From contig NZ_JBLFEP010000006.1 of assembly GCF_047345415.1 (NCBI RefSeq), positions 186,001 through 250,000 of the forward strand: DNA of 64,000 nt, in the 5' to 3' direction. This DNA is from Maribacter_C sp947494565 (GTDB taxonomy: Bacteria; Bacteroidota; Bacteroidia; Flavobacteriales; Flavobacteriaceae). Each line of letters opens with the position of its first letter. The first letter of the stretch is position 1. The position numbers and the translations under genes were made by a program. The notes beneath the pieces are model-generated. The model saw only the letters and a program-made list of their open reading frames with translations, was not told the DNA's origin and ran no database searches. Positions 32,753-41,850 of the stretch are shown here, one piece after another.

Positions 32753-32812
32753 ATGGTGGAAAATAGTAACCTTTACCCTCCGCCTTTTACGCCTTCACCA
32801 AAAACAGAGTAA
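32753..32812 (+). CDS. Possible upstream small ORF coupled to DAHP synthase
   Basis: A 19-codon ORF (ATG at 32753, containing NLYPPPFTPSP) ends in TAA whose last A is the first base of the DAHP synthase ATG (TAATG at 32810-32814). Such overlap allows translational coupling. The Tyr-Pro-Pro-Pro-Phe stretch might slow ribosomes. No terminator or alternative stem is obvious. It could be a chance ORF, so confidence is low. Confidence 0.35.
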   Translation: MVENSNLYPPPFTPSPKTE

Positions 32813-33894
32813 TGGAGAATACAAAAGAAATGAGAACATGGTTGGATGATATGGGTTTAGATCATCCACTAGTAATAGCAGGACCATGTAGTGCAGAAAC
32901 TGAAGAACAAGTGATGCGCATCGCTCACGATTTAAAAGATACCGATGTCAACTATTATAGAGCTGGTATTTGGAAACCAAGAACACGCCCGGGAAATTTT
33001 GAGGGTGTGGGTGCGTTGGGCTTGAAATGGCTTCAAAAGGTAAGAGAAGAAACAGGGTTGAAAACCGCTACCGAAGTTGCCAATCGAGCACATGTAGAGC
33101 TAGCTTTGGAGCATGATATCGATTTGTTATGGATTGGGGCCCGTTCAACAGTGAGTCCCTTCATTATGCAGGAACTGGCCGACGCACTGGCAGGCACTGA
33201 TAAAATTGTACTGGTTAAAAACCCGGTGAACCCTGATTTGGCGCTTTGGTTAGGCGGAATTGAACGATTGCATACCGCAGGGATCAAAAAACTTGGGGCC
33301 ATACATCGCGGATTTTCCACCTATGAGAAATCAAAGTATAGGAATATTCCAGAATGGCAACTGGCCATTGAGTTTCAAAATAGATTTCCTGATTTGCCCT
33401 TGATCAATGATCCATCGCACATTACAGGAAAGCGCGATATGATCTTTGACGTTTCGCAGACCGCTCTGGACCTGAATTTTGACGGACTTATGATAGAAAC
33501 ACATCATGATCCCGATAATGCTTGGAGCGATGCGGCGCAACAAGTAACACCTGATAGATTGGTTCAGATTATGGATGATTTAAAAATCAGAAAGGAAGAC
33601 GACCCCGAAACGGAATACAACAGTCAGTTAAATGGACTTAGGGCACAGATCGATGTAATCGACAATCAGCTTATAGATACTTTGGGCAAACGTATGAAGG
33701 TCGCTGACGGTATCGGTAAATTGAAAAAGACCCGAAATGTTGCCGTACTTCAATCTAATCGGTGGAATGAAATTTTGGGAAAAATGATTCTAGAGGGTGA
33801 GACCAAAGGGTTGAGTGAAGAATTCGTGCTGCGTATGTTCAAAGCCATACACCAAGAGTCAATAAATCATCAAGAGAAGATTTTAAAGGCCTAG
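32812..33894 (+). CDS. Bifunctional 3-deoxy-7-phosphoheptulonate synthase / chorismate mutase
   Basis: The protein has 360 residues. The N-terminal KDO8P-synthase-like DAHP synthase (about 1-260) shows LVIAGPCSAETEEQ, GIWKPRTRPGNFEG, ATEVANRAHVELAL, LIWIGAR-type strand DLLWIGARS, KNP and PLINDPSHITGKRD. A C-terminal AroQ-type chorismate mutase (about 270-360) has LRAQIDVIDNQLIDTLGKRMKVADGIGKLKK and ENSINHQ-like tail residues (HQESINHQ). It thus joins the first shikimate step to the chorismate branch point. As the last gene of the pheA operon it gives the cluster everything from chorismate to Phe and Tyr, plus pathway entry. A terminator follows 26 bp later. Confidence 0.93.
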   Translation: MENTKEMRTWLDDMGLDHPLVIAGPCSAETEEQVMRIAHDLKDTDVNYYRAGIWKPRTRPGNFEGVGALGLKWLQKVREETGLKTATEVANRAHVELALEHDIDLLWIGARSTVSPFIMQELADALAGTDKIVLVKNPVNPDLALWLGGIERLHTAGIKKLGAIHRGFSTYEKSKYRNIPEWQLAIEFQNRFPDLPLINDPSHITGKRDMIFDVSQTALDLNFDGLMIETHHDPDNAWSDAAQQVTPDRLVQIMDDLKIRKEDDPETEYNSQLNGLRAQIDVIDNQLIDTLGKRMKVADGIGKLKKTRNVAVLQSNRWNEILGKMILEGETKGLSEEFVLRMFKAIHQESINHQEKILKA

Positions 33895-33919
33895 TCAACC
33901 AGAAATAACGTATAAAAAA

Positions 33920-33950
33920 GGCGCCATCATAGGAATGATGGCGCCTTTTT
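33920..33950. terminator. Bidirectional rho-independent terminator
   Basis: GGCGCCATCAT and ATGATGGCGCC form an 11-bp perfect stem around AGGA, with A residues before and five T residues after. It ends the aromatic operon on the plus strand and the convergent gene at 33984 on the minus strand. Confidence 0.93.
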
Positions 33951-33983
33951 ACTTTTGTCAATGATGGTAAAGGGATGCTGGTT

Positions 33984-34427
33984 TTACTCCTTCTTGAAGA
34001 TGTAGCGGGTAATGAACAAGCCTTGGCCATCATCGCCACCGGCGTCGGCTTCAACACCACTGGCCACAAAGATCAATTCCCATCCATCTTGAAGCATCGC
34101 TGTTAACTTAGATGAAATCACGGCATCATTGGCAGCAATATTCTGAAAACGGATTCCGGCAATGTTATAAAAATTGAGCAGTTTTGTTTCCTCAAAGTTC
34201 TTTACGCGAATATCTGAACGTTTTGATTTGTTTCTTGTGTTGTCTTCGGCCGTTTGCTCCGAAGTATATTCACCGAAGTCCTTTTCTTCCTGAGCGTCTA
34301 TAATACGAGATCTTCCGAGCCCACTTGGTACAATTGATTCTACACTTGTAATAACCTTTATTTGTTGCGCATTGGCATCAAAGGAAGCAATGAGTAATAC
34401 GGTTGCGATAAAAACTATTTTTTTCAT
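33984..34427 (-). CDS. Secreted hypothetical protein, DUF4177-like C terminus
   Basis: The protein has 147 residues with a signal peptide (MKKIVFIATVLLIASFDANAQ). A polar, probably disordered segment (EDNTRNKSKRSD) is followed by a compact domain ending SSKLTAMLQDGWELIFVASGVEA and FITRYIFKK. The DGWELI pattern is typical of the small DUF4177 domain, but the match is short. Function is unknown. It is a single gene that converges on the terminator of the aromatic operon. Confidence 0.65.
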   Translation of the reverse strand: MKKIVFIATVLLIASFDANAQQIKVITSVESIVPSGLGRSRIIDAQEEKDFGEYTSEQTAEDNTRNKSKRSDIRVKNFEETKLLNFYNIAGIRFQNIAANDAVISSKLTAMLQDGWELIFVASGVEADAGGDDGQGLFITRYIFKKE

Positions 34428-34731
34428 AATTAAAAATTTAAGATATGTTGATTAAAGACAATATGGTTTAGTTAAGGTTGCACGACTGGTTCAAAAAATC
34501 ACTGAACTTTGGTTTTTTTAGATAAGAACAGTACTCAAAGTTAAGCGCTGTTTTTGATTTGAACCACAAAAATGGGCTTTTTGGTGAAAAATGAAGGAAA
34601 ATAAGGAGACGTCTTTACTGGGTATCCGATCTTGAAATCGATTTCTCACAGCTATTTATATCAATTATAGTAGGACCCAGCTCGTTCAAAAACCTTTATT
34701 TTGTACTTATGGTCCGCAATAACAATATGGA
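34428..34731. other. 304-bp intergenic region without a gene
   Basis: The region separates the minus-strand gene ending upstream from rsgA and should hold both divergent promoters. Near rsgA, TTTATTTTGT at about 34697-34706 is a one-base-short variant of TAnnTTTG. I see no tRNA, terminator or convincing small ORF. Confidence 0.6.
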
Positions 34732-35685
34732 ATGAGAGGTACGGTTTATAAATCGACGGGAAGTTGGTATACTATTAAGGCTGCGGATGGAGAGTTCTAT
34801 GAATGTCGCATTAAGGGAAAGTTTCGAATAAAAGGTATTAAGAGTACAAATCCCATAGCCGTAGGTGACATAGTGGAGTTTGCTATAGAAGAGGGAGGTG
34901 ACGAGACTGTAGGTATTATTTCGGCAATTGAAGAACGAAGAAATTACGTCATCAGAAAATCGGTCAATCTGTCCAAACAGACCCATATTATCGCTTCGAA
35001 TCTAGACCAGGTCTTTTTGCTCGTTACGCTCAACAACCCCAAAACATATCCGATATTTATCGATCGTTTTTTGGCGACGGCAGAGGCCTACGATATTCCT
35101 GTTACCCTGCTCTTCAATAAAATTGACACCTATAATTTAGAAGAACTCGCCGAGGTAAAATACCTTGCGGAGCTTTATAGGAATATAGGGTACACCTGTA
35201 TTGGAATTTCAGCAAAAACGGGAAATAATGTGGACAAGGTAAAAGAATTGATGGTCGACAAGATCAGTATGTTCGCAGGCAATTCAGGCGCCGGTAAATC
35301 TACCCTGATCAATACTATTGAACCAACTCTGGACATAAAAACAGCAAGGATCTCCGAACAGCACTTACAAGGACAACATACCACGACTTTCGCAGAAATG
35401 TACGACTTGGGTTTTGGGGGGAGTATTATCGATACTCCGGGTATCAAAGGGTTTGGGGTTGTAGATATGGACAAACAGGAAATCGGGGATTACTTTCCTG
35501 AGTTCTTCACTTTGAAAAGTGAGTGTAAATTCAATAATTGCATTCATTTAGATGAGCCGCACTGTGCGGTAAAAGAGGCGTTGGATCAAGAAAAGGTGTC
35601 ATGGAGCCGTTACAAGAGCTATGTTCAGATAGTGACGGGAGAAGAGGAGAACTATCGTACGGATCTTTTTGGCGAGAAAAAATGA
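34732..35685 (+). CDS. rsgA: Ribosome small subunit-dependent GTPase A
   Basis: The protein has 317 residues. An N-terminal OB fold (GTVYKSTGSWYTIKAADGEFYECRIKGKFR) precedes a circularly permuted GTPase, whose motif order is G4 (LLFNKID), G5, G1 (GNSGAGKSTLIN), G2/G3 (TTFAEMYDL, DTPGIKGF). A C-terminal zinc-binding segment has CKFNNCIHLDEPHC. This protein is a late assembly and checkpoint factor for the 30S subunit. Its TGA overlaps the dtd ATG (ATGA at 35682). Confidence 0.95.
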   Translation: MRGTVYKSTGSWYTIKAADGEFYECRIKGKFRIKGIKSTNPIAVGDIVEFAIEEGGDETVGIISAIEERRNYVIRKSVNLSKQTHIIASNLDQVFLLVTLNNPKTYPIFIDRFLATAEAYDIPVTLLFNKIDTYNLEELAEVKYLAELYRNIGYTCIGISAKTGNNVDKVKELMVDKISMFAGNSGAGKSTLINTIEPTLDIKTARISEQHLQGQHTTTFAEMYDLGFGGSIIDTPGIKGFGVVDMDKQEIGDYFPEFFTLKSECKFNNCIHLDEPHCAVKEALDQEKVSWSRYKSYVQIVTGEEENYRTDLFGEKK

Positions 35686-36134
35686 GAGCGGTCATTCAAA
35701 GGGTTTCCAAAGCAAGTGTTACGATTGACGGAGAACTGTTTTCGGAAATCGATGGGGGTCTTCTTGTGCTCTTGGGAATAGTTGATTCCGATACCCGAGA
35801 GGATATCGAATGGCTATCCCGAAAAATAAGTAATCTGCGTATTTTCAATGATGAGGAGGGGGTCATGAACCGGTCGTTGATCGATGCCCAAGGAGAAGCG
35901 TTGGTCGTGAGTCAATTTACCCTGCACGCCGCGATTAAAAAAGGCAACAGGCCTTCTTACATCAAAGCTGCTAAACCCCATATCGCCATCCCCCTTTACC
36001 AAGATTTTATTGCGCAAATGGAAGGTGAATTGAACAAAAAAGTCAAAACGGGTGTTTTTGGAGCCGATATGAAGATCGCTCTGTTGAATGACGGTCCCGT
36101 CACAATTATCATAGATACCAAAAATCGAGAATAA
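35682..36134 (+). CDS. dtd: D-aminoacyl-tRNA deacylase
   Basis: The protein has 150 residues. It starts MRAVIQRVSKASVTIDG, the universal DTD N terminus. It has the SQFTLHA signature and the NRPSYIKAAKP segment (the Gly-cisPro loop is partly replaced, with NRPSY in place of GxRPSF), plus TGVFGADMKIALLNDGPVTIIID at the end. It hydrolyses D-amino acids and glycine mischarged on tRNAs. The ATG at 35682 overlaps the rsgA stop and removes 27 residues of an upstream extension that shows no homology. Confidence 0.95.
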   Translation: MRAVIQRVSKASVTIDGELFSEIDGGLLVLLGIVDSDTREDIEWLSRKISNLRIFNDEEGVMNRSLIDAQGEALVVSQFTLHAAIKKGNRPSYIKAAKPHIAIPLYQDFIAQMEGELNKKVKTGVFGADMKIALLNDGPVTIIIDTKNRE

Positions 36135-36220
36135 TAGGGTTTCGTCTATAAATTTCAAAAGTTTTGTAAGAAATTAAGTTGCTTTGCGTTATGTGATTAC
36201 CACCAAACCAAACCAAATCA

Positions 36221-38125
36221 ATGCGCTTACCAGTTTTTCTGTGTTTTCTATTTTTCTCCATACTTTCCTTGGCCCAATATCAAGCCTTAGCACTTGATGA
36301 GACCTTGACAAAGAATGCCAATGCTGTGCTTCGTCTTGATCAAATGGAGATCGAGATTCACTCAAAGAAGGAAATGGTGGTCAAGAACAAGCAAGTGATA
36401 ACCGTCTTGAACAGACTTGGAAATAGACATGCAGGAACTGCTTTGGGGTATGACAGCTCAAAAAAAATCAAGGCAATAGAAATTATTATCTATGACAAAC
36501 TTGGCAACCAGATAGAGAAAATAAAGAAAAAAGACTTTACCGATGTAAGTGCGGTGGATGGCTTCTCACTTTATCTTGATTATAGACAGCTCTATTATGA
36601 CTATACTCCCATTAGTTACCCTTATACCTTAGAGTTCAACTATGAATATATTACCCCCGATACCGGTAGTATACCCTCGTGGTACTTTTTGGGTGGGTTC
36701 ATGAAAAGTGTGGAAAAAAGTCGATACTCCATTTACTATTCAAATTCGGCTTTAAAACCGATCATACACGAGAAGAATCTCGAATCAATTCGCTTCGAAA
36801 AGAAAGAAACGGGCAGTAGTATTGTGTATACCGCCGAGAATATCGGAGCCATCAAACAAGAAAGATTAAGTCCCACTTTTGGTAAAATCGCGCCTAGGCT
36901 GATGACCAAAATCAATAATTTTCATTACAAAGGATATGATGGTGCCATCGAGAGTTGGAGTGCCATGGGAACTTGGATTGATGAAAAATTGCTGGCCGGT
37001 CGTGATGAACTGAACGAGGCGACCATACTGGAAGTGAAAAACCTGACTTCGGGTATCGAGGATGATTTGGAAAAGGCCAAGAAAATCTACAAGTACGTTC
37101 AAGATAATACCCGTTATATCAGTGTTCAAATCGGTATTGGAGGCTTACAGCCCATTAGTGCCATAGAGGTAGATCGCGTAAAGTACGGTGACTGTAAAGG
37201 CCTTTCGAATTACACTAAAGCTTTGTTGAAAGCCGTTGGTGTCGATTCTTATTACGCTGTGGTACAGGCCGGTGCCGACAAGGTTGATTTCGAGGAGGAT
37301 TTTGCTGATTTGGCACAGGGAAATCATGTGATTTTGACGATTCCTCACAAGGGCATGTATTATTGGATAGACTGCACCTCACAAGTGCTGCCATTCGGAT
37401 ATATAGGTAGCTTTACCGATGATAGAAAGGTCTTGATCGTAAAGCCTGAGGGTGGCGAATTGGTCAGAACAACCTCTTATGTTGATGACGATAACTACCA
37501 ACATATTGGTGCGTCTTACGTCATTGATAGCGAAGGAGGTATTGCCGGCAATGCTACTATCAAGACCAAAGGAGTGCGCTATTATCAGCATTTTAGATTG
37601 AATCAAGACCCTAAGGAAGATGTTATTAAACACTATAAAAATCAATGGAACAATATCAACAACCTTAAGGTATCCGAATATAGCTTGAATGATGATAAGG
37701 CAGAAGTGACATTTAGTGAGACGGTTTCTTTGAACGCAACGAACTATGCCTCATTAAGTGGTAATCGCATTCTCTTTACGGTGAATGCCTTCAACAATAA
37801 TGACTTTGTCCCTGATAGGTATCGAAATAGAAAACTGCCCTTTGAGATCCAACGCGGCTTTTTGGATACCGATGAGTTCACTATAGAGCTTCCAAAAGAG
37901 TATAGCATTGAGGCGATGCCCAAAGAACGACAAATCGAAACCGAGTTCGGTTCGTATGAAGTAGCTTATACCTATGTTCCTGAAAACAATACGGTGAAGT
38001 ATTCCCGTAGTCTCCTTGTTAAGAAGGGGTATTATCCTAAAGAGAAGTATAGTGACTATCGCGATTTCAGAAAGGAAACAGCGCGTTTGGATGACGCGCA
38101 AATCGTTTTGGTCAAGAACCAATAA
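36221..38125 (+). CDS. DUF3857/transglutaminase-like secreted protein with intact catalytic triad
   Basis: The protein has 634 residues with a signal peptide (MRLPVFLCFLFFSILSLAQ). An N-terminal DUF3857 beta domain (IEIHSKKEMVVKNKQVITVLN, IEIIIYDKLGNQIEKIKKKDF) precedes a transglutaminase-like core. The triad is visible: Cys at about residue 325 in KYGDCKG, His in GNHVILTI, and Asp in YYWIDCTSQ. A C-terminal beta domain follows. It is probably periplasmic or surface-exposed. Biological substrates of the family are not known to me. A related gene with a degenerate triad follows 29 bp downstream. Confidence 0.85.
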   Translation: MRLPVFLCFLFFSILSLAQYQALALDETLTKNANAVLRLDQMEIEIHSKKEMVVKNKQVITVLNRLGNRHAGTALGYDSSKKIKAIEIIIYDKLGNQIEKIKKKDFTDVSAVDGFSLYLDYRQLYYDYTPISYPYTLEFNYEYITPDTGSIPSWYFLGGFMKSVEKSRYSIYYSNSALKPIIHEKNLESIRFEKKETGSSIVYTAENIGAIKQERLSPTFGKIAPRLMTKINNFHYKGYDGAIESWSAMGTWIDEKLLAGRDELNEATILEVKNLTSGIEDDLEKAKKIYKYVQDNTRYISVQIGIGGLQPISAIEVDRVKYGDCKGLSNYTKALLKAVGVDSYYAVVQAGADKVDFEEDFADLAQGNHVILTIPHKGMYYWIDCTSQVLPFGYIGSFTDDRKVLIVKPEGGELVRTTSYVDDDNYQHIGASYVIDSEGGIAGNATIKTKGVRYYQHFRLNQDPKEDVIKHYKNQWNNINNLKVSEYSLNDDKAEVTFSETVSLNATNYASLSGNRILFTVNAFNNNDFVPDRYRNRKLPFEIQRGFLDTDEFTIELPKEYSIEAMPKERQIETEFGSYEVAYTYVPENNTVKYSRSLLVKKGYYPKEKYSDYRDFRKETARLDDAQIVLVKNQ

Positions 38126-38154
38126 ACCAACCATACAAATTAAGAAGAACTACC

Positions 38155-40206
38155 ATGATTAGACTTAAAATTACCGTATTTTGCCTTGTTTTTTCCGCAA
38201 CTTCCTTTGTTTTAGGCCAAGATTTCAAGTTTGGAAAAGTTTCAAAAGAAGAGCTAACCGAGAACGTATATCCACAAGACTCCTCTGCCGTGGCCTCGGT
38301 ATTGTACCGTCATCAAAGCGTGCGATTCTCATATACTCAAGGTGTTGGTTTTAAGCTGCTTACCGATGTGCATGAACGTGTGAAGATATATAGTAAAGAT
38401 GGGTTTGATTATGCGACCGTATCCCAATTGCTATATAAAAACGGAAGTGATGCGGAATCCATCTCAGGGTTAAAAGCCTATACCTATAACCTTGAAAATG
38501 GGAAGATAGAAAAGAGTAAGATGGAGAAGTCAGCGGTATTCAAAACTTCCCGGAGCAAATACCGAAACGAGGAGAAATTTACATTGCCCAATGTAAAAGA
38601 AGGTAGCGTTCTTGAATACCACTATCAAATCACATCACCGTTCTATTCCTCCGTAGATGAAATCGACTTGCAGTATGACATACCGATTAAAAAACTGGAA
38701 ATAGCCGTAGAGATTCCCGAGTATTTTGTTTTCAAACCGTTAATGAAAGGATACCTTCCAATTTCGCCCAAACTTGGTACAAAAGCGGGTAGAATAAATT
38801 ACACTTCAAAGAACCGCTCTAATCGCTACTCGGCCGCAACCAATTTTGATGCGCAAACAATTGAATATAAAATCAATACAACTCATTATGATATAGCGAA
38901 TGTTCCAGCATTGAAGGAAGAGCCCTATGTCAATGATATGGACAATTATAGAAGCGCTGTCAAGTATGAATTGCAGTACATTCAGTTTCCACAGGAAGCA
39001 CGTGAAAGCTATTCGACAACTTGGGAAGATGTCATCAAAAAAATATATAAAAGTGACAGTTTTGGAGGTCAATTGAAATCAGGTCGATATTTCCAGGAAG
39101 ACCTTGAAAAGTTGATGGCGGCCACCACAACCGAATCAGAACTGATTGCCGCGATCTTTTTGCATGTACAGGGGCGAATGAATTGGAATAGCATCTATGG
39201 ATACGGGGTAGATAAAGGGGTAAAGACAGCCTACAAAGAACGATCGGGTAATATTGCCGATATCAATCTTATTCTTACCTCGATGTTACAAGAAGCCGGC
39301 CTGAATGCGAATCCGGTATTGGTCAGCACCAGAGACCACGGAGTACCAATGTTTCCCACTCGCGAAGGGTTCAATTATGTAGTTACGGCAGTAGAACTTG
39401 AAGGAGGAACGGTCTTACTCGATGCAACGAACAAATACACCAAGCCCAATTTACTACCGACCCGAGCACTGAACTGGTTTGGCAAGATGATCAAAAAAGA
39501 TGGTACCGCTAAGACATTGAACCTTATTCCAAAGAAAGTTTCAAGAGAAAGCACAAACGTAAGCGTAGTCCTGAAGGCAAATGGTGATATTGAAGGTAAA
39601 GCGCGCAAGTCCTATACCGATTATGATAGTTATGCTTTCAGAAATAGATATGCAGCTGCCGACGAAGAGGATTATTTGGAGAAGTTGGAGAACAGGAATA
39701 ACGGAATGGAAATTTCTGATTACGCCATCAAGAACAAGAAGACAGTTGGTAAACCGGTGATGGAAAGTTTTACCTTCAATTTGGAAAGTCAGGCCAACAT
39801 TATAGGTGATAAGATGTATTTTTCACCTATGTTCTATATGGCCATGACCGAAAACCCCTTTAAACTTGAAGACAGAAACTATCCCATAGATTTTACTTAT
39901 CCATGGCAAGAGAAGTTCGTCATGAATATCAAACTCCCAGAGGGCTATCAATTGACTTCCAAACCGGAGAACATGAATATGGCACTTGTCAATAAAATGG
40001 GTAGCTTCAAGTATCAAATAGTCGAAAACGGAAGTGGCCTTCAAGTCATGGTCGATTTGAAAATAAATGAAGCGGTGATATCGGCAAACTACTATGCCGA
40101 CCTGAAAGAATTGTTTAAAAATGTCGTGGAAAAACAAACAGAAAAACTAGTTTTATCTAAAACTTCATCGGATGGAACTGCAGACAGCTCAGGCAAAAGT
40201 AGATAA
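38155..40206 (+). CDS. DUF3857/transglutaminase-like secreted protein with degenerate active site
   Basis: The protein has 683 residues with a signal peptide (ITVFCLVFSATSFVLG). It has the same two-domain plan as the preceding protein. At the active-site positions, GDCKG is replaced by GNIAD (about residue 366) and the His of NHV by Tyr (FNYVV), with only the Asp (VLLDATNK) kept. It should therefore be catalytically inactive and may serve as a partner or binding protein. The end overlaps the MazG-like gene by 35 bp. Confidence 0.85.
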   Translation: MIRLKITVFCLVFSATSFVLGQDFKFGKVSKEELTENVYPQDSSAVASVLYRHQSVRFSYTQGVGFKLLTDVHERVKIYSKDGFDYATVSQLLYKNGSDAESISGLKAYTYNLENGKIEKSKMEKSAVFKTSRSKYRNEEKFTLPNVKEGSVLEYHYQITSPFYSSVDEIDLQYDIPIKKLEIAVEIPEYFVFKPLMKGYLPISPKLGTKAGRINYTSKNRSNRYSAATNFDAQTIEYKINTTHYDIANVPALKEEPYVNDMDNYRSAVKYELQYIQFPQEARESYSTTWEDVIKKIYKSDSFGGQLKSGRYFQEDLEKLMAATTTESELIAAIFLHVQGRMNWNSIYGYGVDKGVKTAYKERSGNIADINLILTSMLQEAGLNANPVLVSTRDHGVPMFPTREGFNYVVTAVELEGGTVLLDATNKYTKPNLLPTRALNWFGKMIKKDGTAKTLNLIPKKVSRESTNVSVVLKANGDIEGKARKSYTDYDSYAFRNRYAAADEEDYLEKLENRNNGMEISDYAIKNKKTVGKPVMESFTFNLESQANIIGDKMYFSPMFYMAMTENPFKLEDRNYPIDFTYPWQEKFVMNIKLPEGYQLTSKPENMNMALVNKMGSFKYQIVENGSGLQVMVDLKINEAVISANYYADLKELFKNVVEKQTEKLVLSKTSSDGTADSSGKSR

Positions 40207-40498
40207 ATGGATCAAGGAACACGGGGTACGCTATTTTAACGAACTCACTAATATGGCCCAACTCACGGAAGAGGTAGGTGAGGTAGCCCGTATTGTTGCC
40301 AGACGTTACGGTGAGCAGAGCGAAAAGGAATCGGATAAATCAAAAGATCTTGGTGAAGAATTGGCCGATGTACTCTTTGTAGTACTTTGTTTGGCGAACC
40401 AAACGGGCGTTGATTTACAACGGGCTTTTGATGAGAAACTAGACCTCAAGACCAAGAGAGATCACGATCGCCACCACAATAATCAAAAGCTTAAATAG
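40172..40498 (+). CDS. MazG-like nucleotide pyrophosphohydrolase
   Basis: The protein has 108 residues and a single four-helix MazG/dUTPase-like domain. The metal-binding EExxE...ExxD pattern is visible as LTEEVGEVARIVAR and LGEELADVLFVVLCLAN. It probably hydrolyses noncanonical or excess NTPs to NMP and PPi. The ATG at 40172 lies inside the end of the DUF3857 gene, giving 35 bp of overlap in another frame. It starts MELQTAQAKVDKWIKEHG, which fits the family N terminus, so the overlap appears real. Confidence 0.85.
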   Translation: MELQTAQAKVDKWIKEHGVRYFNELTNMAQLTEEVGEVARIVARRYGEQSEKESDKSKDLGEELADVLFVVLCLANQTGVDLQRAFDEKLDLKTKRDHDRHHNNQKLK

Positions 40499-40501
40499 TA
40501 G

Positions 40502-40509
40502 TATCTTTG
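40502..40509 (+). promoter_or_regulatory. Promoter -7 element (TATCTTTG) of aroA
   Basis: This exact TAnnTTTG match starts 3 bp after the MazG-like stop and lies 24 bp before the TTG start at 40534. It shows that the longer reading frame from TTG 40507 is unlikely to be the true start, since transcription would begin downstream of it. Confidence 0.55.
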
Positions 40510-40533
40510 GGGCTCGTTTTAAAACACCGAACC

Positions 40534-41763
40534 TTGAAATTAAAACTAGCTTCACCTGATAGCACCTTATTCTCCTCGAGTATACAGATTACTGGCTCTA
40601 AGAGTGAAACGAATAGATGCCTCTTACTTCAGGCACTTTATCCAAATATTTCCATAGAGAATGTATCGAATTCCGATGACGCCCAAGTCATGCAAAAGGG
40701 ATTGCAAGTCTCGACTGGTACGGTCGATATTCACCATGCAGGTACCGCCATGCGTTTTCTGACTAGCTTTTTTGCTTCAAGTGAGGGGAAAGAAGTTACC
40801 CTGACCGGATCAAAGCGTATGACGGAACGCCCCATCAAAGTGCTGGTAGAGGCCTTGCGCCAATTGGGGGCCGACATCGTTTACGAACAAAATGAAGGGT
40901 ACCCGCCTTTGAAAATCAAAGGCAAGAAGTTGACGGAGCGTAGTGTTAGTTTGCCGGCGGATATAAGCAGTCAGTATATATCTTCATTACTCTTAACTGC
41001 CCCAAGTCTTCAGAATGGGCTTGAATTGGAATTGGTAGGTAAGATTACTTCGGTACCTTACATTAAAATGACCTTAGCCCTGCTCGAACAGATCGGGGTA
41101 GTGAGTACGTTCGACGACAACCGTATTTCGGTAGCACCCCGGACAATTGTCAATGACGCAAACCTAGTGGTGGAATCGGACTGGAGCTCCGCTTCATACT
41201 TTTATAGTATCGTAGCACTTTGTGAAATAGGAACACGAATTACTCTTTCTGCATATAAAAAGGATAGTCTTCAGGGTGACAGTATCCTTTCCAAAATATA
41301 TACGGATTTCGGTGTGCACACAGTTTTCGATCAGCATAAGATTACCCTGATAAAGGCTGAAGACCCGAAGTTGAACACTGTTGGGTATGATCTGTCAAAT
41401 GCTCCCGACACGGCACAAACCATTTCCGTAACTTGTTTTGGGTTGGGGATGGGCTGTGAACTGACCGGCCTACATACGCTCAAGATAAAGGAGACGGATC
41501 GTCTAGAAGCGTTGTTTGTCGAGTTAACGAAATTAGGAGCTCCCATTTCGGTTACTGAAAAAGCGCTGACTTTGAAACCTTCGAATACCATAGAGTCCGA
41601 TGTGGCCATCGATACGTATAATGACCATCGTATGGCAATGGCTTTTGCTCCGCTCGCACTCAAAACCAATTTGATAATCAATGATGCAGAGGTCGTTTCA
41701 AAGTCTTACCCTGACTTTTGGAACGATTTAAAGACCTTGCGATTTCAAGTCTCCGAATTATAA
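40534..41763 (+). CDS. aroA: 3-phosphoshikimate 1-carboxyvinyltransferase (EPSP synthase)
   Basis: The protein has 409 residues. It joins PEP to shikimate 3-phosphate, making EPSP in the chorismate pathway. Motifs are ITGSKSETNRCLLL (phosphate-binding SKSxxNR), HAGTAMRFLTSFFAS, GSKRMTERPIKVLVEAL, SSQYISSLLLTAPSL, and the late DTYNDHRMAMAFAP and SKSYPDFWNDL. I place the start at TTG 40534 (giving MKLKLASPD) because the family begins that way and a promoter element sits at 40502-40509; the TTG at 40507 would add nine residues. In this genome it is separate from the pheA operon. Confidence 0.93.
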   Translation: MKLKLASPDSTLFSSSIQITGSKSETNRCLLLQALYPNISIENVSNSDDAQVMQKGLQVSTGTVDIHHAGTAMRFLTSFFASSEGKEVTLTGSKRMTERPIKVLVEALRQLGADIVYEQNEGYPPLKIKGKKLTERSVSLPADISSQYISSLLLTAPSLQNGLELELVGKITSVPYIKMTLALLEQIGVVSTFDDNRISVAPRTIVNDANLVVESDWSSASYFYSIVALCEIGTRITLSAYKKDSLQGDSILSKIYTDFGVHTVFDQHKITLIKAEDPKLNTVGYDLSNAPDTAQTISVTCFGLGMGCELTGLHTLKIKETDRLEALFVELTKLGAPISVTEKALTLKPSNTIESDVAIDTYNDHRMAMAFAPLALKTNLIINDAEVVSKSYPDFWNDLKTLRFQVSEL

Positions 41764-41775
41764 TTCCCCTTTTAC

Positions 41776-41807
41776 TTGACATCCCCTATCCGCAGGTTGT
41801 ATATTTG
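41776..41807 (+). promoter_or_regulatory. Promoter of queA (TTG - 21 bp - TATATTTG)
   Basis: TTG at 41776-41778 and TATATTTG at 41800-41807 match the Bacteroidetes -33/-7 elements with acceptable spacing. The queA ATG is 43 bp further on. Confidence 0.6.
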
Positions 41808-41850
41808 CAGCCGCTAAAAAATAGTAATCCAAAGCAACTAATTCCTCTAT

